Source: a virus. Taken from it: a DNA stretch of 64,000 bases. A program made the translations under genes and the position numbers. The stretch's first letter is position 1; every line of letters begins with the position of its first letter. Positions 30,101 through 37,014 of this stretch are shown in pieces. Under the pieces are notes generated by a model. That model had not been told where the DNA came from. It saw only the letters and a program-made list of their open reading frames with translations, and made no database searches. The stretch is taken from positions 31,092 to 95,091 of IMG/VR virus record IMGVR_UViG_3300030090_003481. One strand, given 5' to 3'.

Positions 30101-32146
30101 GCTTCATTAACTAAACTAAGACGTAATAAAGAAGAGTACATAGATAAAGTAAATGATTTATTAAGTATTAGAAAAGATTTAGAATGGGCAAGTCCAATGT
30201 ATCAATTAGGTTTAAAAAGAATTTTCCAAGTAGGAGCAGCAGGTACAGGCCAATTTTCATTACATACTTCAGATCATGGTATATCATCCTATAATACACT
30301 AGATGAAATATTTGGTGTAGAATCTATGTCGATAGGACATGAAGATAATGCATTAGGTATAACAGATCTAAGACAGATGTTTGATGTAGAAGGTAATCTT
30401 ATAGCAGATACATTATCTTCACAAGTAAATATAAATGTAGATATAGAAGGAGATCCAGAAACAGCGCAAGGATTAAATTTAAGTGCGGCTACTAATAATC
30501 ACAGGGCTTTATTAATTAGAGCTGGGGCTCCAAAAGAATGGATTGCTTATTTTATGGCGCAACCTATTATAAAAGATTTGATTACTACTATGGATAATAA
30601 CGAAGGTAATCTATCAGAAAAACAATATGACAAAGAAGGATTAATACCTGCACAAGAACTTGTATTAACAAAATATGCTAAAATAGGAGGATATAAATAT
30701 AATAAAGAAGATAATGAATTAATTTCAACAGAAGGTAAAACTTTAAATAAATTAATAGACTCTAGAGAAGTAACAAGAGTAATACCTGCATCAAAATTAT
30801 ATGAAATGATAGGCCAGGGAGTATCTTTTCCTAAAGAGCAATTACAAATATTACAATATTTTAAAGATATTTCAGGTAGAGCAAAGTCACTAAATAGCCA
30901 AATGGCAGCAATGTCTGCAGATGTATCAGGAACAGGTGGTAGTATAGCAGCATCATTAATTACTTTAGATAGAATGAATAATGCCATGAATGATGAAGTT
31001 TTATATGGTATAGAAGGTAAAATGAAAGGAACTGCTATTGAAGCATATACTGAAAATGCTCCTAAACTATTTATAAATAGTACTGAAAAAATGTTTTTAG
31101 AATCAAGTAATGCATTTGTTGGCGCGCTTAATGTATTTGCAGTACAATCAGGTAGAGATTTAAGTGATTTTAGTGTAGAAACAATTAATCTAATAGTAGA
31201 TCATTTATATGCTTCTATGTATATGGCTATAGATAATACTAGTAAAGCAGAATTAAAAAATATGTTTTATGGTGAAAATTCTACTGCAAATAAATTATGG
31301 AATTATAAACACGGTAAAAATAAATTACAAAATGTAGCAATAATAGATTTTCTTACACCTTTAAAATCTAGAGAAGGAGGTATAGGGTACATAAAAGGTA
31401 ACACATCTGCTATTAAAGATTCTGCAACTAGTGATAGACTAGTAAACAGCTGGTCAAGCAGAACTGAAGAATTTTTTACAAAAGAATTACCTAAATATGC
31501 ATTATATGCTTCAGCATGGAGAACTAATTTATTTTCTTTCCATGAATTAACGCCACAAGACTCAAGTCTATCTATTAAAATTAATGAAAGTTTTAAGAAT
31601 TTAAAAAATCCAGAATTAAAAACAGAGAGAAATCTATTAAGTTTAAATGATTCTGAATATTTCATGGATGTAATTAATCAAGTATACAGACACTTACATC
31701 ATAATAAAATTTTAGTGCCAAATGCGCGTAAAAATGATATTGTAAAGAAAAGTGTGAAAAGACATGAAAAGAAAAAAACAGGAGTTGCTATAGAATTTAA
31801 AACTGAGTCAAGTAAATTTAAATTAGATGATACAAACTATAAACCTTTTATTACTTTTGAAAATAACTTATATAAATTTACTGAAGTAAATAGTAAAGGA
31901 GAAGGCGTGTATAAAATAACTCATAAATTAGGATTAAGAGATGCAAATAATCGTTATATTTACGAGTATTCTAAATCAGACGGAGATAGATCGTTTGTAC
32001 CAGATAATAATTTAAATAATATTCTGAAACAATCAGAAGAAGAAGGATTTAGTTTTATAGAAGAAGATGATATAGAAACTTTTGAAGGTGGAATATATGA
32101 CTCTACTGAAAATGATGAATTAGATACTAATATAGAATGTCCATAA
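21137..32146 (+). CDS. Giant cargo protein with crAss-like virion RNA polymerase, zincin-type protease motif and KOW-like domain
   Basis: A 3669-residue protein. Residues about 229-270 and 330-480 are Ala/Gly-rich hydrophobic segments. Residues 480-760 are largely coiled coil. About 772-815 (NDLVYYKGNEGTVLKRNSDG) is KOW-like, and HELYH near 1533 is a zincin HExxH motif. The polymerase region follows: KYSQVPLYPHF and HMSAVKAG at about 2545-2590, then YRIPTQFLSS near 2855 and GHDFDFDKLY near 2894. The last supplies the D-x-D-x-D residues that hold catalytic magnesium in crAss-like polymerases. The enzyme should be packed in the virion, ejected, and transcribe early genes. The protease motif raises the possibility of self-processing. 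The polymerase call is strong; domain boundaries are approximate. Confidence 0.9.
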   Translation: MSNGDENTNKPIDLYNVQFEDPTITEQDDLQDLLQSLQPPGFTAPIINDYKPKIQLTESLLRQRRTNAIDTAPRITEAFPGFSVEPEYVENNLQSDSKNWWNTLYAQIDQIQLSKYKGRKLMHQTRIDELKQELDTNPELSPEDIEVYTREIKKLESEIQDIEIDIAEEEDELSRNPISDYYKEATAAQQQEEASNWWSYLGSGEAAQDIGGSMSEAMSMAKAIVGPQLIKNVGMRLAAAWAGTNVANVNPWVAAGTTIAGIGYGLYETWNMRDAESNAEAWDAYETRVKEDIALWESRNRSKAPKELIEVIKKRAAKGVREVYQQNMLLGFGDVAQVGAGIFMPWGKLTRNLLGTSRASKVLGYGVGMSFQGGIEGMEEGYQFLTKQDYLEGTYDKGSSGGTYGFGSTFDVGFLDRVSRGFSLGLETGQAMMGMLSGDYVGGRTNNPEFRNSVRAGAILGAGMGATIELGQNIFTKGYKEGLNTVYNKANKKHINDVIDSYGREEQVLYRAGSYYDMFSKGKTVEDITKIINKLPEDNFIQLTKDEALADLNVMRGIYDKLQQPGYKNLSADEKKVVMATMMKSKDKAKIARNIAAETENTIQSIYEADSGIERRDGFKEMNRVKNSLKAVDKAITDINSILKDKNKAVNPKKVNERVLRDTLEQLENKRKELLGKVDEAIETYGGYSEASFSQDDKLVDLESKKIIAELEAERHNNYYLEMEKLDGENIKYFEPYAEELKSFVENKKEGQKKAAKAEEVKQKIKDPDGDINENDLVYYKGNEGTVLKRNSDGTLDVKIKSTGITEKIPEDQLDKLETFEGVKDKLSETRKKIEAGGLYADQDLNEEGAIIPDDILDETLSLAEVLEGEHKGRNEGSNRQGTVVGSHKNAQIKGTNPDNLENTGDEITAEQAQRDAKEDDIRLKKEPRPRFVFLRRVSGTSSYASMEPQTSYFLSQTPEKEIIENHDVIYRINSAGFSQRLIDNLGEGVVNLFKNPKPITPGIAKELNTNVEDLTKKLISLPIEMVLVNKKTGQIVKSRTEERAKEREVRGVLYDNAMIAETKNNLIKLKTQIYNILALNQTPIGSIEDIYGYQRIKYGEEQNDPRQVFGDTLGRVAIGDKNEQALRENKTSSEYIHPHFKWQDKFNGWVFLEINRPNSVTPVKANNRNINTQEAKVILNIYKSFLSKKASPKTPYANSGLTYGQMLNLLVYEGPGASTSKIDNKLYVDLTNKRIHYGSNKTGKGKLTPQEEEAFINHIKQHKKRRIDLQYTNRSIFSGELEALEKINFLGTEIEKGKNDDYNTILMDQGVITVNTDIQTNPFMDPNIFLSNEVNAKEKPQVIKKETETTLSKQDQALVNWLSTSEGSLDNQTAAESATKLGIKFTQARDQARNAGKTREEIEQFMKENLGQEMWAAAAIGLRAAELAPRLEQLYKKFGKDIIKLKDTTKKLDFGNEDMGMFSEVTPETLGSPIIDEAEARAYWEKRTDFPLEFIDDFISIGNELGSYAQGMFQATGVKLSRQAATGVEYHELYHAIEETMLTNEEIQELNNETMKIVGLPSVADLYKYKTRWGNKISTKAVNELGFKTKDDYYRHLYLSEHRANNYQNYAASDGKTRFGKKETNFFKRLWNWIKGLFGKPKTTVDSLFKNIHEGYYKGKNPRPERMKALSEAGIISYSEIAERVFNEDQIGDISLSLLRHAVDNSGGIRTLLEKDEIIVDIENTFNNIKEQIAKDPSKQWLNKIVDHEEFFKNELRSHLLFINGKDTTVETEVENAIDENNTEILEATRPAYEISNRDKARPAIKLLVLLTPELNSLKLKEGSYDVKISPYTNLVKPADGNNLFSILENELSDIVSDYIGDEFVTSEKQMLDKLKKLESTDPSFRYIYDAINKIPGLKTKFHAAFNLRSMNFLNANHRGKPGAVKFNLYDPGEFSRRSKVVNQWLENFQDLNLFETKEGEIVGNKENITPILTEWKTLKNNRPNNPGLKARFIANNSILTDSLGKEISDILAKVGINTSTKELRDAYQSLNGKDNLQKFMRLVSGINKLFLGSGYSLQKMGEGKSIDFNDNNFFKDEKIIRTLANSTAKYLNHYGESVIRTANNKSHWLFAPYNYMTNIARIVKNGSLNNNKHVNDLLASPFNRTSRYLNSLKQSEDTRVELEVKTMGALRGGETIGQSFKNLKKIDEVAMRMALELNGYSLPMTYASKSVFQFFKGLPKIDLGAGFHWENDAIRFSDGIKGMFADKVLAEYNRMSQVAGHIAGGLAVKDMIVDYHYSIDKQGKKDFSKAKGLQFLNFPTLNIDQKLAPLFFKNDGTLVETLDKDTATKLYPYIEKVLEERVKEQYLESVKIGLIKRDNDILINKGIDLNIIKKYEKKYSETRTQAIKRAIAEYTINSMMNNLEMQHMFLGDPAFYKGTSIEKRPPSLLATGDLIGEIKDEYGNIKTHYTAAVINDIIKNSDIHPQLGRITSSDGNAYITAQHYKDIVTGLEGWSKDKEEAHQRLIRGTAKEKDIELIIAQPIKGMHYQLRNTKGMSIPTYLKYSQVPLYPHFTEGTKLDELRVAMEDNTNPIDVIVHMSAVKAGAQNPINILDEQGNIKDPNLLSQELTPMRLEFRHWKLQQKSPVKKGDQLIGSQPKKQIVGALEVLNPDKPRHREIAKELNDIYAAQSNKQTEELKKKYGIDLINEGVNDNNYMYSNLNKLSDDIKDNMSRTTNISRHLRKHLDVVDNDFVNELSASPIRRKVQQIVASMYTKAAVKVKGPGGGKILINASLYEPVTKFSELSPIEQDMLRKSAFVNPEELKPTYIKNGKVIPGHVWLPHWMGKIIPSGKLSMNEVKQYLTDPRLRKLISYRIPTQFLSSIDQNEVVGFLPQSMGNSVIAYNEMVPKTGHDFDFDKLYTILPYFTYNKKTKEIEYIEFDKSKPAGEQSKKALHNRMIELYTEILSDVDVHKRSMKPIETLDDRYFAARIRAKENISRLSQGDKASLTKLRRNKEEYIDKVNDLLSIRKDLEWASPMYQLGLKRIFQVGAAGTGQFSLHTSDHGISSYNTLDEIFGVESMSIGHEDNALGITDLRQMFDVEGNLIADTLSSQVNINVDIEGDPETAQGLNLSAATNNHRALLIRAGAPKEWIAYFMAQPIIKDLITTMDNNEGNLSEKQYDKEGLIPAQELVLTKYAKIGGYKYNKEDNELISTEGKTLNKLIDSREVTRVIPASKLYEMIGQGVSFPKEQLQILQYFKDISGRAKSLNSQMAAMSADVSGTGGSIAASLITLDRMNNAMNDEVLYGIEGKMKGTAIEAYTENAPKLFINSTEKMFLESSNAFVGALNVFAVQSGRDLSDFSVETINLIVDHLYASMYMAIDNTSKAELKNMFYGENSTANKLWNYKHGKNKLQNVAIIDFLTPLKSREGGIGYIKGNTSAIKDSATSDRLVNSWSSRTEEFFTKELPKYALYASAWRTNLFSFHELTPQDSSLSIKINESFKNLKNPELKTERNLLSLNDSEYFMDVINQVYRHLHHNKILVPNARKNDIVKKSVKRHEKKKTGVAIEFKTESSKFKLDDTNYKPFITFENNLYKFTEVNSKGEGVYKITHKLGLRDANNRYIYEYSKSDGDRSFVPDNNLNNILKQSEEEGFSFIEEDDIETFEGGIYDSTENDELDTNIECP

Positions 32147-32168
32147 CATTCGCAAAACATATAAAAAA

Positions 32169-32273
32169 ATGATGAAAAAAAGAAAAAGTTATAAAAGAGG
32201 AACTGCAGTAAAAGCATATGGAAAAGGTGGACCAGTTAAAAAAAGAAAAGGATATGGCAGAAAGAAAAAGTAA
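32169..32273 (+). CDS. Tiny Lys/Gly-rich basic protein
   Basis: A 34-residue ORF (ATG at 32169, with a second ATG at 32172) made almost entirely of Lys, Arg, Gly and Tyr, with KAYGKGGPVKKRKGYG in its centre. It lies in the gap between two giant cargo genes and overlaps the next small ORF by 20 bases. Its extreme basic charge suggests nucleic acid binding or packing with DNA. There is no family assignment, and its reality rests on tight packing between genes. Confidence 0.5.
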   Translation: MMKKRKSYKRGTAVKAYGKGGPVKKRKGYGRKKK

Positions 32274-32376
32274 TAAGAAAAAAGGAGCCGATGGTAAAGC
32301 ATGTTGGAAAGGTTATAGATATGCTGGAACTAAGAACGGTAAAGATAAGTGCGTAAAAGTTAAGAAAAGAAAATAA
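32254..32376 (+). CDS. Tiny basic protein with ACWKGYRYAGTKNGKDKCV motif
   Basis: A 40-residue ORF. Its stop TAA shares one base with the ATG of the next gene (32376), the same coupling used elsewhere in the operon. The core has two Cys 18 residues apart, and CWKGYRYAGT resembles a short motif I recall from small marine phage proteins (CWKGY...GTK...CV). It overlaps the 34-residue ORF by 20 bases. The function is unknown; the cysteines and basic tails could form a tiny metal-bound or disulphide-held unit. Confidence 0.6.
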   Translation: MAERKSNKKKGADGKACWKGYRYAGTKNGKDKCVKVKKRK

Positions 32377-35300
32377 TGGCTAGAAAACCTTGTAAAATTA
32401 AAGTAACGTTACCTACTGGTAAACAAGTATATCCTACTTTAGGTAAAGAATTATCTGAAAAATTTGGGACTAATAAAGGTGATGAGATATTACAATCTGT
32501 ATTGAGTAAAGAATTTTTTCAATACTTTGGTAATTTTATTGCTAATCCAAAAAGTGAATTTTTTGAAGGTAAGCTTGATAAGCAAGGTATGCCTTTATTA
32601 GAACATGTTTTAGATTTTAAACAAAAAGTACTAGATCAGAAAAAAGAAAATCTAAAAGAAAAATATTTAGGTAAAAAAACTAAAGAAGTAACTGATTTAA
32701 AACTTAAGTATATACAACAATCTATTGATACTTTAAATGTACAAATAAAAGAATTTAACAGGACTAAAGGTGCTGAATTATATATAGATAATTTAAAAGA
32801 GATTGAAAAACTTCTAGAAAGTTATACTGAGGCAGAAAACAAAAAAGCTTTTATTACATTTTTAGACAATGCCGCTGATCAAGCAGCTAAAATTTTACAA
32901 CAGTTAGATAATATTGGTAAAATAAGTCAAGTCGAGTGGCAAAATAAAAAAGTTAGGGACCAAAAAGCTAAGCTAGTACAAGATATGTACAAGTATATAA
33001 AAGGTTATGGTGATTTAGCTGATGGTATACTAAATGATTATAACTCAAAAGCAGAGGAGGCAGAAGGATTAGATGTAATAACAGAAGACGAGCTTGAAGT
33101 TTTAGAAGAATTACAAGTAGCAGGAAATAGAATTGAAAATAAATATAAAATAGCAGCGGCTAATATACTAGCACATGAATATGCACCACATTTTACTACA
33201 GTTAAACAAAAAGTATATGTAGAAAAATATAGAAAAGATTTTCAAGAGAAAAATCCTATAGAAGGATGGTTATCTACTCGTAAATTAGATGGGGAAAAAG
33301 TCTCACAAGAAAAATATGAAGCTGCTAGAGATGAGTATGTATGGGAACAACTAGAAAAAGATAAAAGTGAAATATATACTGAATCAGTTAATTGGTTAAA
33401 AGATATTTTTCATACATCTACTGGAGATATTAGCAGGTGGGACCAGTTTATGGTTGCATTAGGAAGACAAAAAGATAGTGTTGCGCAATTACTTTCTGAA
33501 AAGTTTGATGTAACAGATGATAAGATTCGTCAAGAATTATTAATAAAAGTTACAGAATTATATGGTTTAACTAAAGCATATGAAGAGCATAGAAAAAAAG
33601 AAATAGGAGCACTAGCTACAGAAAGTTCTGAATTATATGCACCGTTTTTAGAATTAGATGATGATGGATTACGTACAGGTCATTTTGTAGAAAAATATAA
33701 AAGTGAAGTATATAGAGAAAAAAAGAAAATACTAGAAGAGTCTTTTGCTGAGAATATTAGTGAAAAAGAAGGTAAAGAAATGCGTAGACAGTGGTTCAAA
33801 GAAAATTGGTCAACTGATAAAAAATACTCAAGGCTAATAGCATCTAAAAAAGTAGAAGAAGCTAGACAATATCAAAAAGAACAAGCAGCTAAAGGTATTG
33901 CAGTAAGTAGACCAAAAGCTAAATGGGAAAATCCTCAGTATAATGAATTACTAAAAAGTGATGAGGCTGTTTTAAATTTGTATAAATATTTAATGGATTT
34001 ACAAAGAGGAGCAGATTTAATAGTACCAGGGCACTATAAACTAGGATCTAAAATTTACCAAATACGTAAATTAGCTAAAGAAAGAATTCTAACAGATAGT
34101 AAAGATGCAAAAACTGCAGGTATATCTATGTGGGATTCTTTTAAAGAATATGTAAGAGAAGCATGGCTTGTTCAAGAAGATGATGAAATAAGAGGAGAAG
34201 AAAAAAGATTGGATCAAGAAGAAACAGATCCTACAATAGAAGGAATAGACCAGTTATTAGAAGAACAAGAAGGTCAAGAAGTATATGCAGATGTACAAGG
34301 AGATGTTAGAAGATATATACCTATACACGGTAGATCAGATGTAGGAATAGAAAATATGTCTTTTAACGTAGTAGATTTAGTTTTAAAAAATTATGCTACA
34401 GCTTTACATTTTCATGAATATAATAATATACTACCTGAAGTACAAATGATAGAATACTTTATGAAAAAAAGACAAGTACCTATAAAAGAAGGATACGATA
34501 ATGTCTATAATAAAGCTAAAAAGTATTTTACGCAAATGTTTAAACAAGGACAAGGAGAAGGAAAAGAGGGAACAAGTAATGCTTACCAGTTAATTAGAGA
34601 GCACATAGATCAACGAGTTTTTCAAATAAATGCGCAAGGTTGGATGGGTAAGTCGACTAAAATAGGTAAAGATATGGTTGTTGTTGATCCAGGTGATGGT
34701 AAATTAGTAATCAAAAAAGCAAAAGAAATTTCTAATGCAAAGATTATAAACAATCTTGGTACATATGCAGGAGCATTATTACTACAGTTTAACTGGATAG
34801 CAACTGGAGCTAATTATAATTATGGTCAAACTATGTCTATAATAGAATCTATAGGAGGTTATCACTGGAATGGTAAAAATTTAATGACAGCATATTATAA
34901 ATTTATAAATGGTACACCTGGTATATTAAATGATATAGGTAAACGTAAACCACAATCTTTTGTAGGACTTATATTAGAAAAATATGATGCAATGAATAAT
35001 TTTAGTATAAGAGGATATAATTTTGCAGATACTCATCGATTTACACAATTAGCAAAAGGTGATTCTTTATGGGCTACGATTAGTTTACCTGAATATTTTA
35101 ACCACGGTGTCCCTGCTATGGCATTTTTAGATAATATAAAAGTATTTGATAAAGATGGTAACTATCTTACTAAAGGAGGCACAACTAAAGATATTAAAAA
35201 AGCAATGAGTTTGTTAGATGCTCATGAAAGAGTAGAAGATGAAAACGGTGTGTTTTCTTTAAAACTAGATGATAGGGTAGCAAGTACAAGTATAGATGGT

Positions 35301-36116
35301 AAATCTGATCCTAATAAAACTGCTTTTGTATCTAAACATATAGTTAGACCATTACAATTAATAAATGGTTATCTTCAGGGTCACTATGCAAAAAATAATA
35401 AAAATGCAGCTGAGTTTAAATGGTGGGGTACTTTAATGTTTTCTATGAGAAGATTTATGATTCCTGGATTTGCTAAAAGATGGAGAAATATTTCTAAAAT
35501 TTGGTCTGAAAAAGCTAATATGCCTAATCTACAGAATTACCAAATGGGTCTTAATACCGAAATGGATGGAGACTATGTAACAACTATTAGATTTTTTAAA
35601 AATGTATTAAAAGATTTACATAGATTTAGATTTAAATTAGCAGGTATGTCTCAAAGAGAATGGAATACTTTAAATTCATATGAAAAAGCACAAATAAGAA
35701 GAACTATTGGAGAAGTAGGCTCTATGGTTGTTACTGGAGTATTAGGAAGTGTGCTTGCAGCATCTGCAGATGAAGAAGATGATCCATTATACTATGCAAT
35801 GGCTCTTTGGGCAAATAGATTAAACTCAGAGTTAATGCAGTATACAGATCCAAGAGAATTCTTAAGAATATTAGGTTCTCCAGCTGTAAGTATAACATTA
35901 ATAGAGAGAATACTAAGATTAGGTGATCAGTTTATTGATGATAATTTAGGATTTGGTCCTTATGAAGTTTATCAAACAGGTAAGAGAAAAGGAGAAACTA
36001 AAATGAAATATAGATTTAGAGATGTAGTACCGTGGTGGAAACAATTAGAAAAACATAAAGATTTAAAAGAAGCTATGGAATACTACACTAGAGGTAATGC
36101 TAAATTTGGAAGATAA
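32376..36116 (+). CDS. Large helical cargo protein downstream of the virion RNA polymerase
   Basis: A 1246-residue protein. It starts with a basic segment (MARKPCKIKVTLPTGK) and then runs as long charged helices and coiled coil to about residue 640. The C-terminal half is mixed, and a Gly/Val/Leu hydrophobic stretch lies near 1120-1135 (VGSMVVTGVLGSVLAA), followed by acidic residues. No enzyme motif is visible. Its place directly after the polymerase gene matches crAss-like cargo genes whose products are packed in the capsid. It is the last gene of the + strand arm and is followed by a terminator hairpin. Confidence 0.65.
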   Translation: MARKPCKIKVTLPTGKQVYPTLGKELSEKFGTNKGDEILQSVLSKEFFQYFGNFIANPKSEFFEGKLDKQGMPLLEHVLDFKQKVLDQKKENLKEKYLGKKTKEVTDLKLKYIQQSIDTLNVQIKEFNRTKGAELYIDNLKEIEKLLESYTEAENKKAFITFLDNAADQAAKILQQLDNIGKISQVEWQNKKVRDQKAKLVQDMYKYIKGYGDLADGILNDYNSKAEEAEGLDVITEDELEVLEELQVAGNRIENKYKIAAANILAHEYAPHFTTVKQKVYVEKYRKDFQEKNPIEGWLSTRKLDGEKVSQEKYEAARDEYVWEQLEKDKSEIYTESVNWLKDIFHTSTGDISRWDQFMVALGRQKDSVAQLLSEKFDVTDDKIRQELLIKVTELYGLTKAYEEHRKKEIGALATESSELYAPFLELDDDGLRTGHFVEKYKSEVYREKKKILEESFAENISEKEGKEMRRQWFKENWSTDKKYSRLIASKKVEEARQYQKEQAAKGIAVSRPKAKWENPQYNELLKSDEAVLNLYKYLMDLQRGADLIVPGHYKLGSKIYQIRKLAKERILTDSKDAKTAGISMWDSFKEYVREAWLVQEDDEIRGEEKRLDQEETDPTIEGIDQLLEEQEGQEVYADVQGDVRRYIPIHGRSDVGIENMSFNVVDLVLKNYATALHFHEYNNILPEVQMIEYFMKKRQVPIKEGYDNVYNKAKKYFTQMFKQGQGEGKEGTSNAYQLIREHIDQRVFQINAQGWMGKSTKIGKDMVVVDPGDGKLVIKKAKEISNAKIINNLGTYAGALLLQFNWIATGANYNYGQTMSIIESIGGYHWNGKNLMTAYYKFINGTPGILNDIGKRKPQSFVGLILEKYDAMNNFSIRGYNFADTHRFTQLAKGDSLWATISLPEYFNHGVPAMAFLDNIKVFDKDGNYLTKGGTTKDIKKAMSLLDAHERVEDENGVFSLKLDDRVASTSIDGKSDPNKTAFVSKHIVRPLQLINGYLQGHYAKNNKNAAEFKWWGTLMFSMRRFMIPGFAKRWRNISKIWSEKANMPNLQNYQMGLNTEMDGDYVTTIRFFKNVLKDLHRFRFKLAGMSQREWNTLNSYEKAQIRRTIGEVGSMVVTGVLGSVLAASADEEDDPLYYAMALWANRLNSELMQYTDPREFLRILGSPAVSITLIERILRLGDQFIDDNLGFGPYEVYQTGKRKGETKMKYRFRDVVPWWKQLEKHKDLKEAMEYYTRGNAKFGR

Positions 36117-36121
36117 AGTCT

Positions 36122-36155
36122 AAAAAAAAGGAGAACAATTAAGTTCTCCTTCTTT
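36122..36155. terminator. Bidirectional intrinsic terminator between convergent operons
   Basis: A perfect 9-bp stem, AAGGAGAAC (36128-36136) with GTTCTCCTT (36143-36151), has a 6-base loop. Eight A precede it, which become a U run on the - strand, and TCTTT is on the + strand side. It lies between the stop of the cargo gene at 36116 and the stop of the opposing radical SAM gene at 36154. It should work best for the - strand operon. Confidence 0.85.
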
Positions 36156-37014
36156 AAAATATATACCTAATTTTATTCCAAGGTATGATACTATCATGTA
36201 ATTCTATAAACTTATTTATATACTTACGTTTAAGACCAGCCCTATATCTAATATTTTTACCACCATATTGAGAAGTTTTTACTTCCTGGATTTTTGGAAC
36301 CCATAATTGTTTTTCTGTCTCAGGGTGATTTTCCATATTAGTTAAATGTTTGTCTTCATTATGTGTAAGAAAAATTACTTCTGCAAGAACATCCTTTTTG
36401 TAAGGACCGTCTACGTAATCATCTAACATATGAAACAAATCAGCATAATCTTCTAACCAGTTTTTGTAAAGTATAACAGGACTAAAATTAACATGTACAT
36501 CATAACCTGCTTCTATAAATGCATTGATAGCTTTTATTCTATCAATAATTTTAGATGTGTGCGGCTCATGTAAATTAGCAATTTTTTGCGGCATCAAACT
36601 AAATCTAATACGAATTTTCTGTTTAGGATCAAACGTAGTTAATATAGGATTAACGCGTTTAGTAGCAAAACTACCCATGGCAATGGGGTGATCTCTGAAG
36701 AACTCAAAGATCTTTTCCCATTCATGGTGCTTTGCATGTAATGCAAAATCCTCATTACAACTTATATCATATGTTGTATAAGTTGCATGAGTTTGATTAG
36801 GTTTATCTACAGCAGTGAAAAATGCATGATTATTAATCGCAGTTAATATATCACCAGTGTTGCTAGCTATAGTTAAACCTTCTGGCTTGCTACGTTTCAT
36901 ATAACAATATGAACAATTATACAAGCAACCGTGGCCGAAGCTAGGAGAAATAAAATCGGTAGACCTAAATGAAGGTCTAATAATCATTGATTTTCTAACT
37001 ATTTCTTTTAGCAT
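36154..37014 (-). CDS. SPL-like radical SAM protein
   Basis: A 286-residue protein. GCLYNCSYCY (Cys30, Cys34, Cys37) is the C-x3-C-x2-C motif that holds the 4Fe-4S cluster of radical SAM enzymes. The surrounding sequence resembles the spore photoproduct lyase (SPL) family, which repairs UV-made thymine adducts. At 286 residues it is shorter than the roughly 340-residue bacillus enzyme. It is the last gene of the - strand operon, overlaps the VWA gene by seven bases, and is followed by a terminator. DNA photorepair is one possibility; the substrate cannot be read from sequence. Confidence 0.75.
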   Translation of the reverse strand: MLKEIVRKSMIIRPSFRSTDFISPSFGHGCLYNCSYCYMKRSKPEGLTIASNTGDILTAINNHAFFTAVDKPNQTHATYTTYDISCNEDFALHAKHHEWEKIFEFFRDHPIAMGSFATKRVNPILTTFDPKQKIRIRFSLMPQKIANLHEPHTSKIIDRIKAINAFIEAGYDVHVNFSPVILYKNWLEDYADLFHMLDDYVDGPYKKDVLAEVIFLTHNEDKHLTNMENHPETEKQLWVPKIQEVKTSQYGGKNIRYRAGLKRKYINKFIELHDSIIPWNKIRYIF

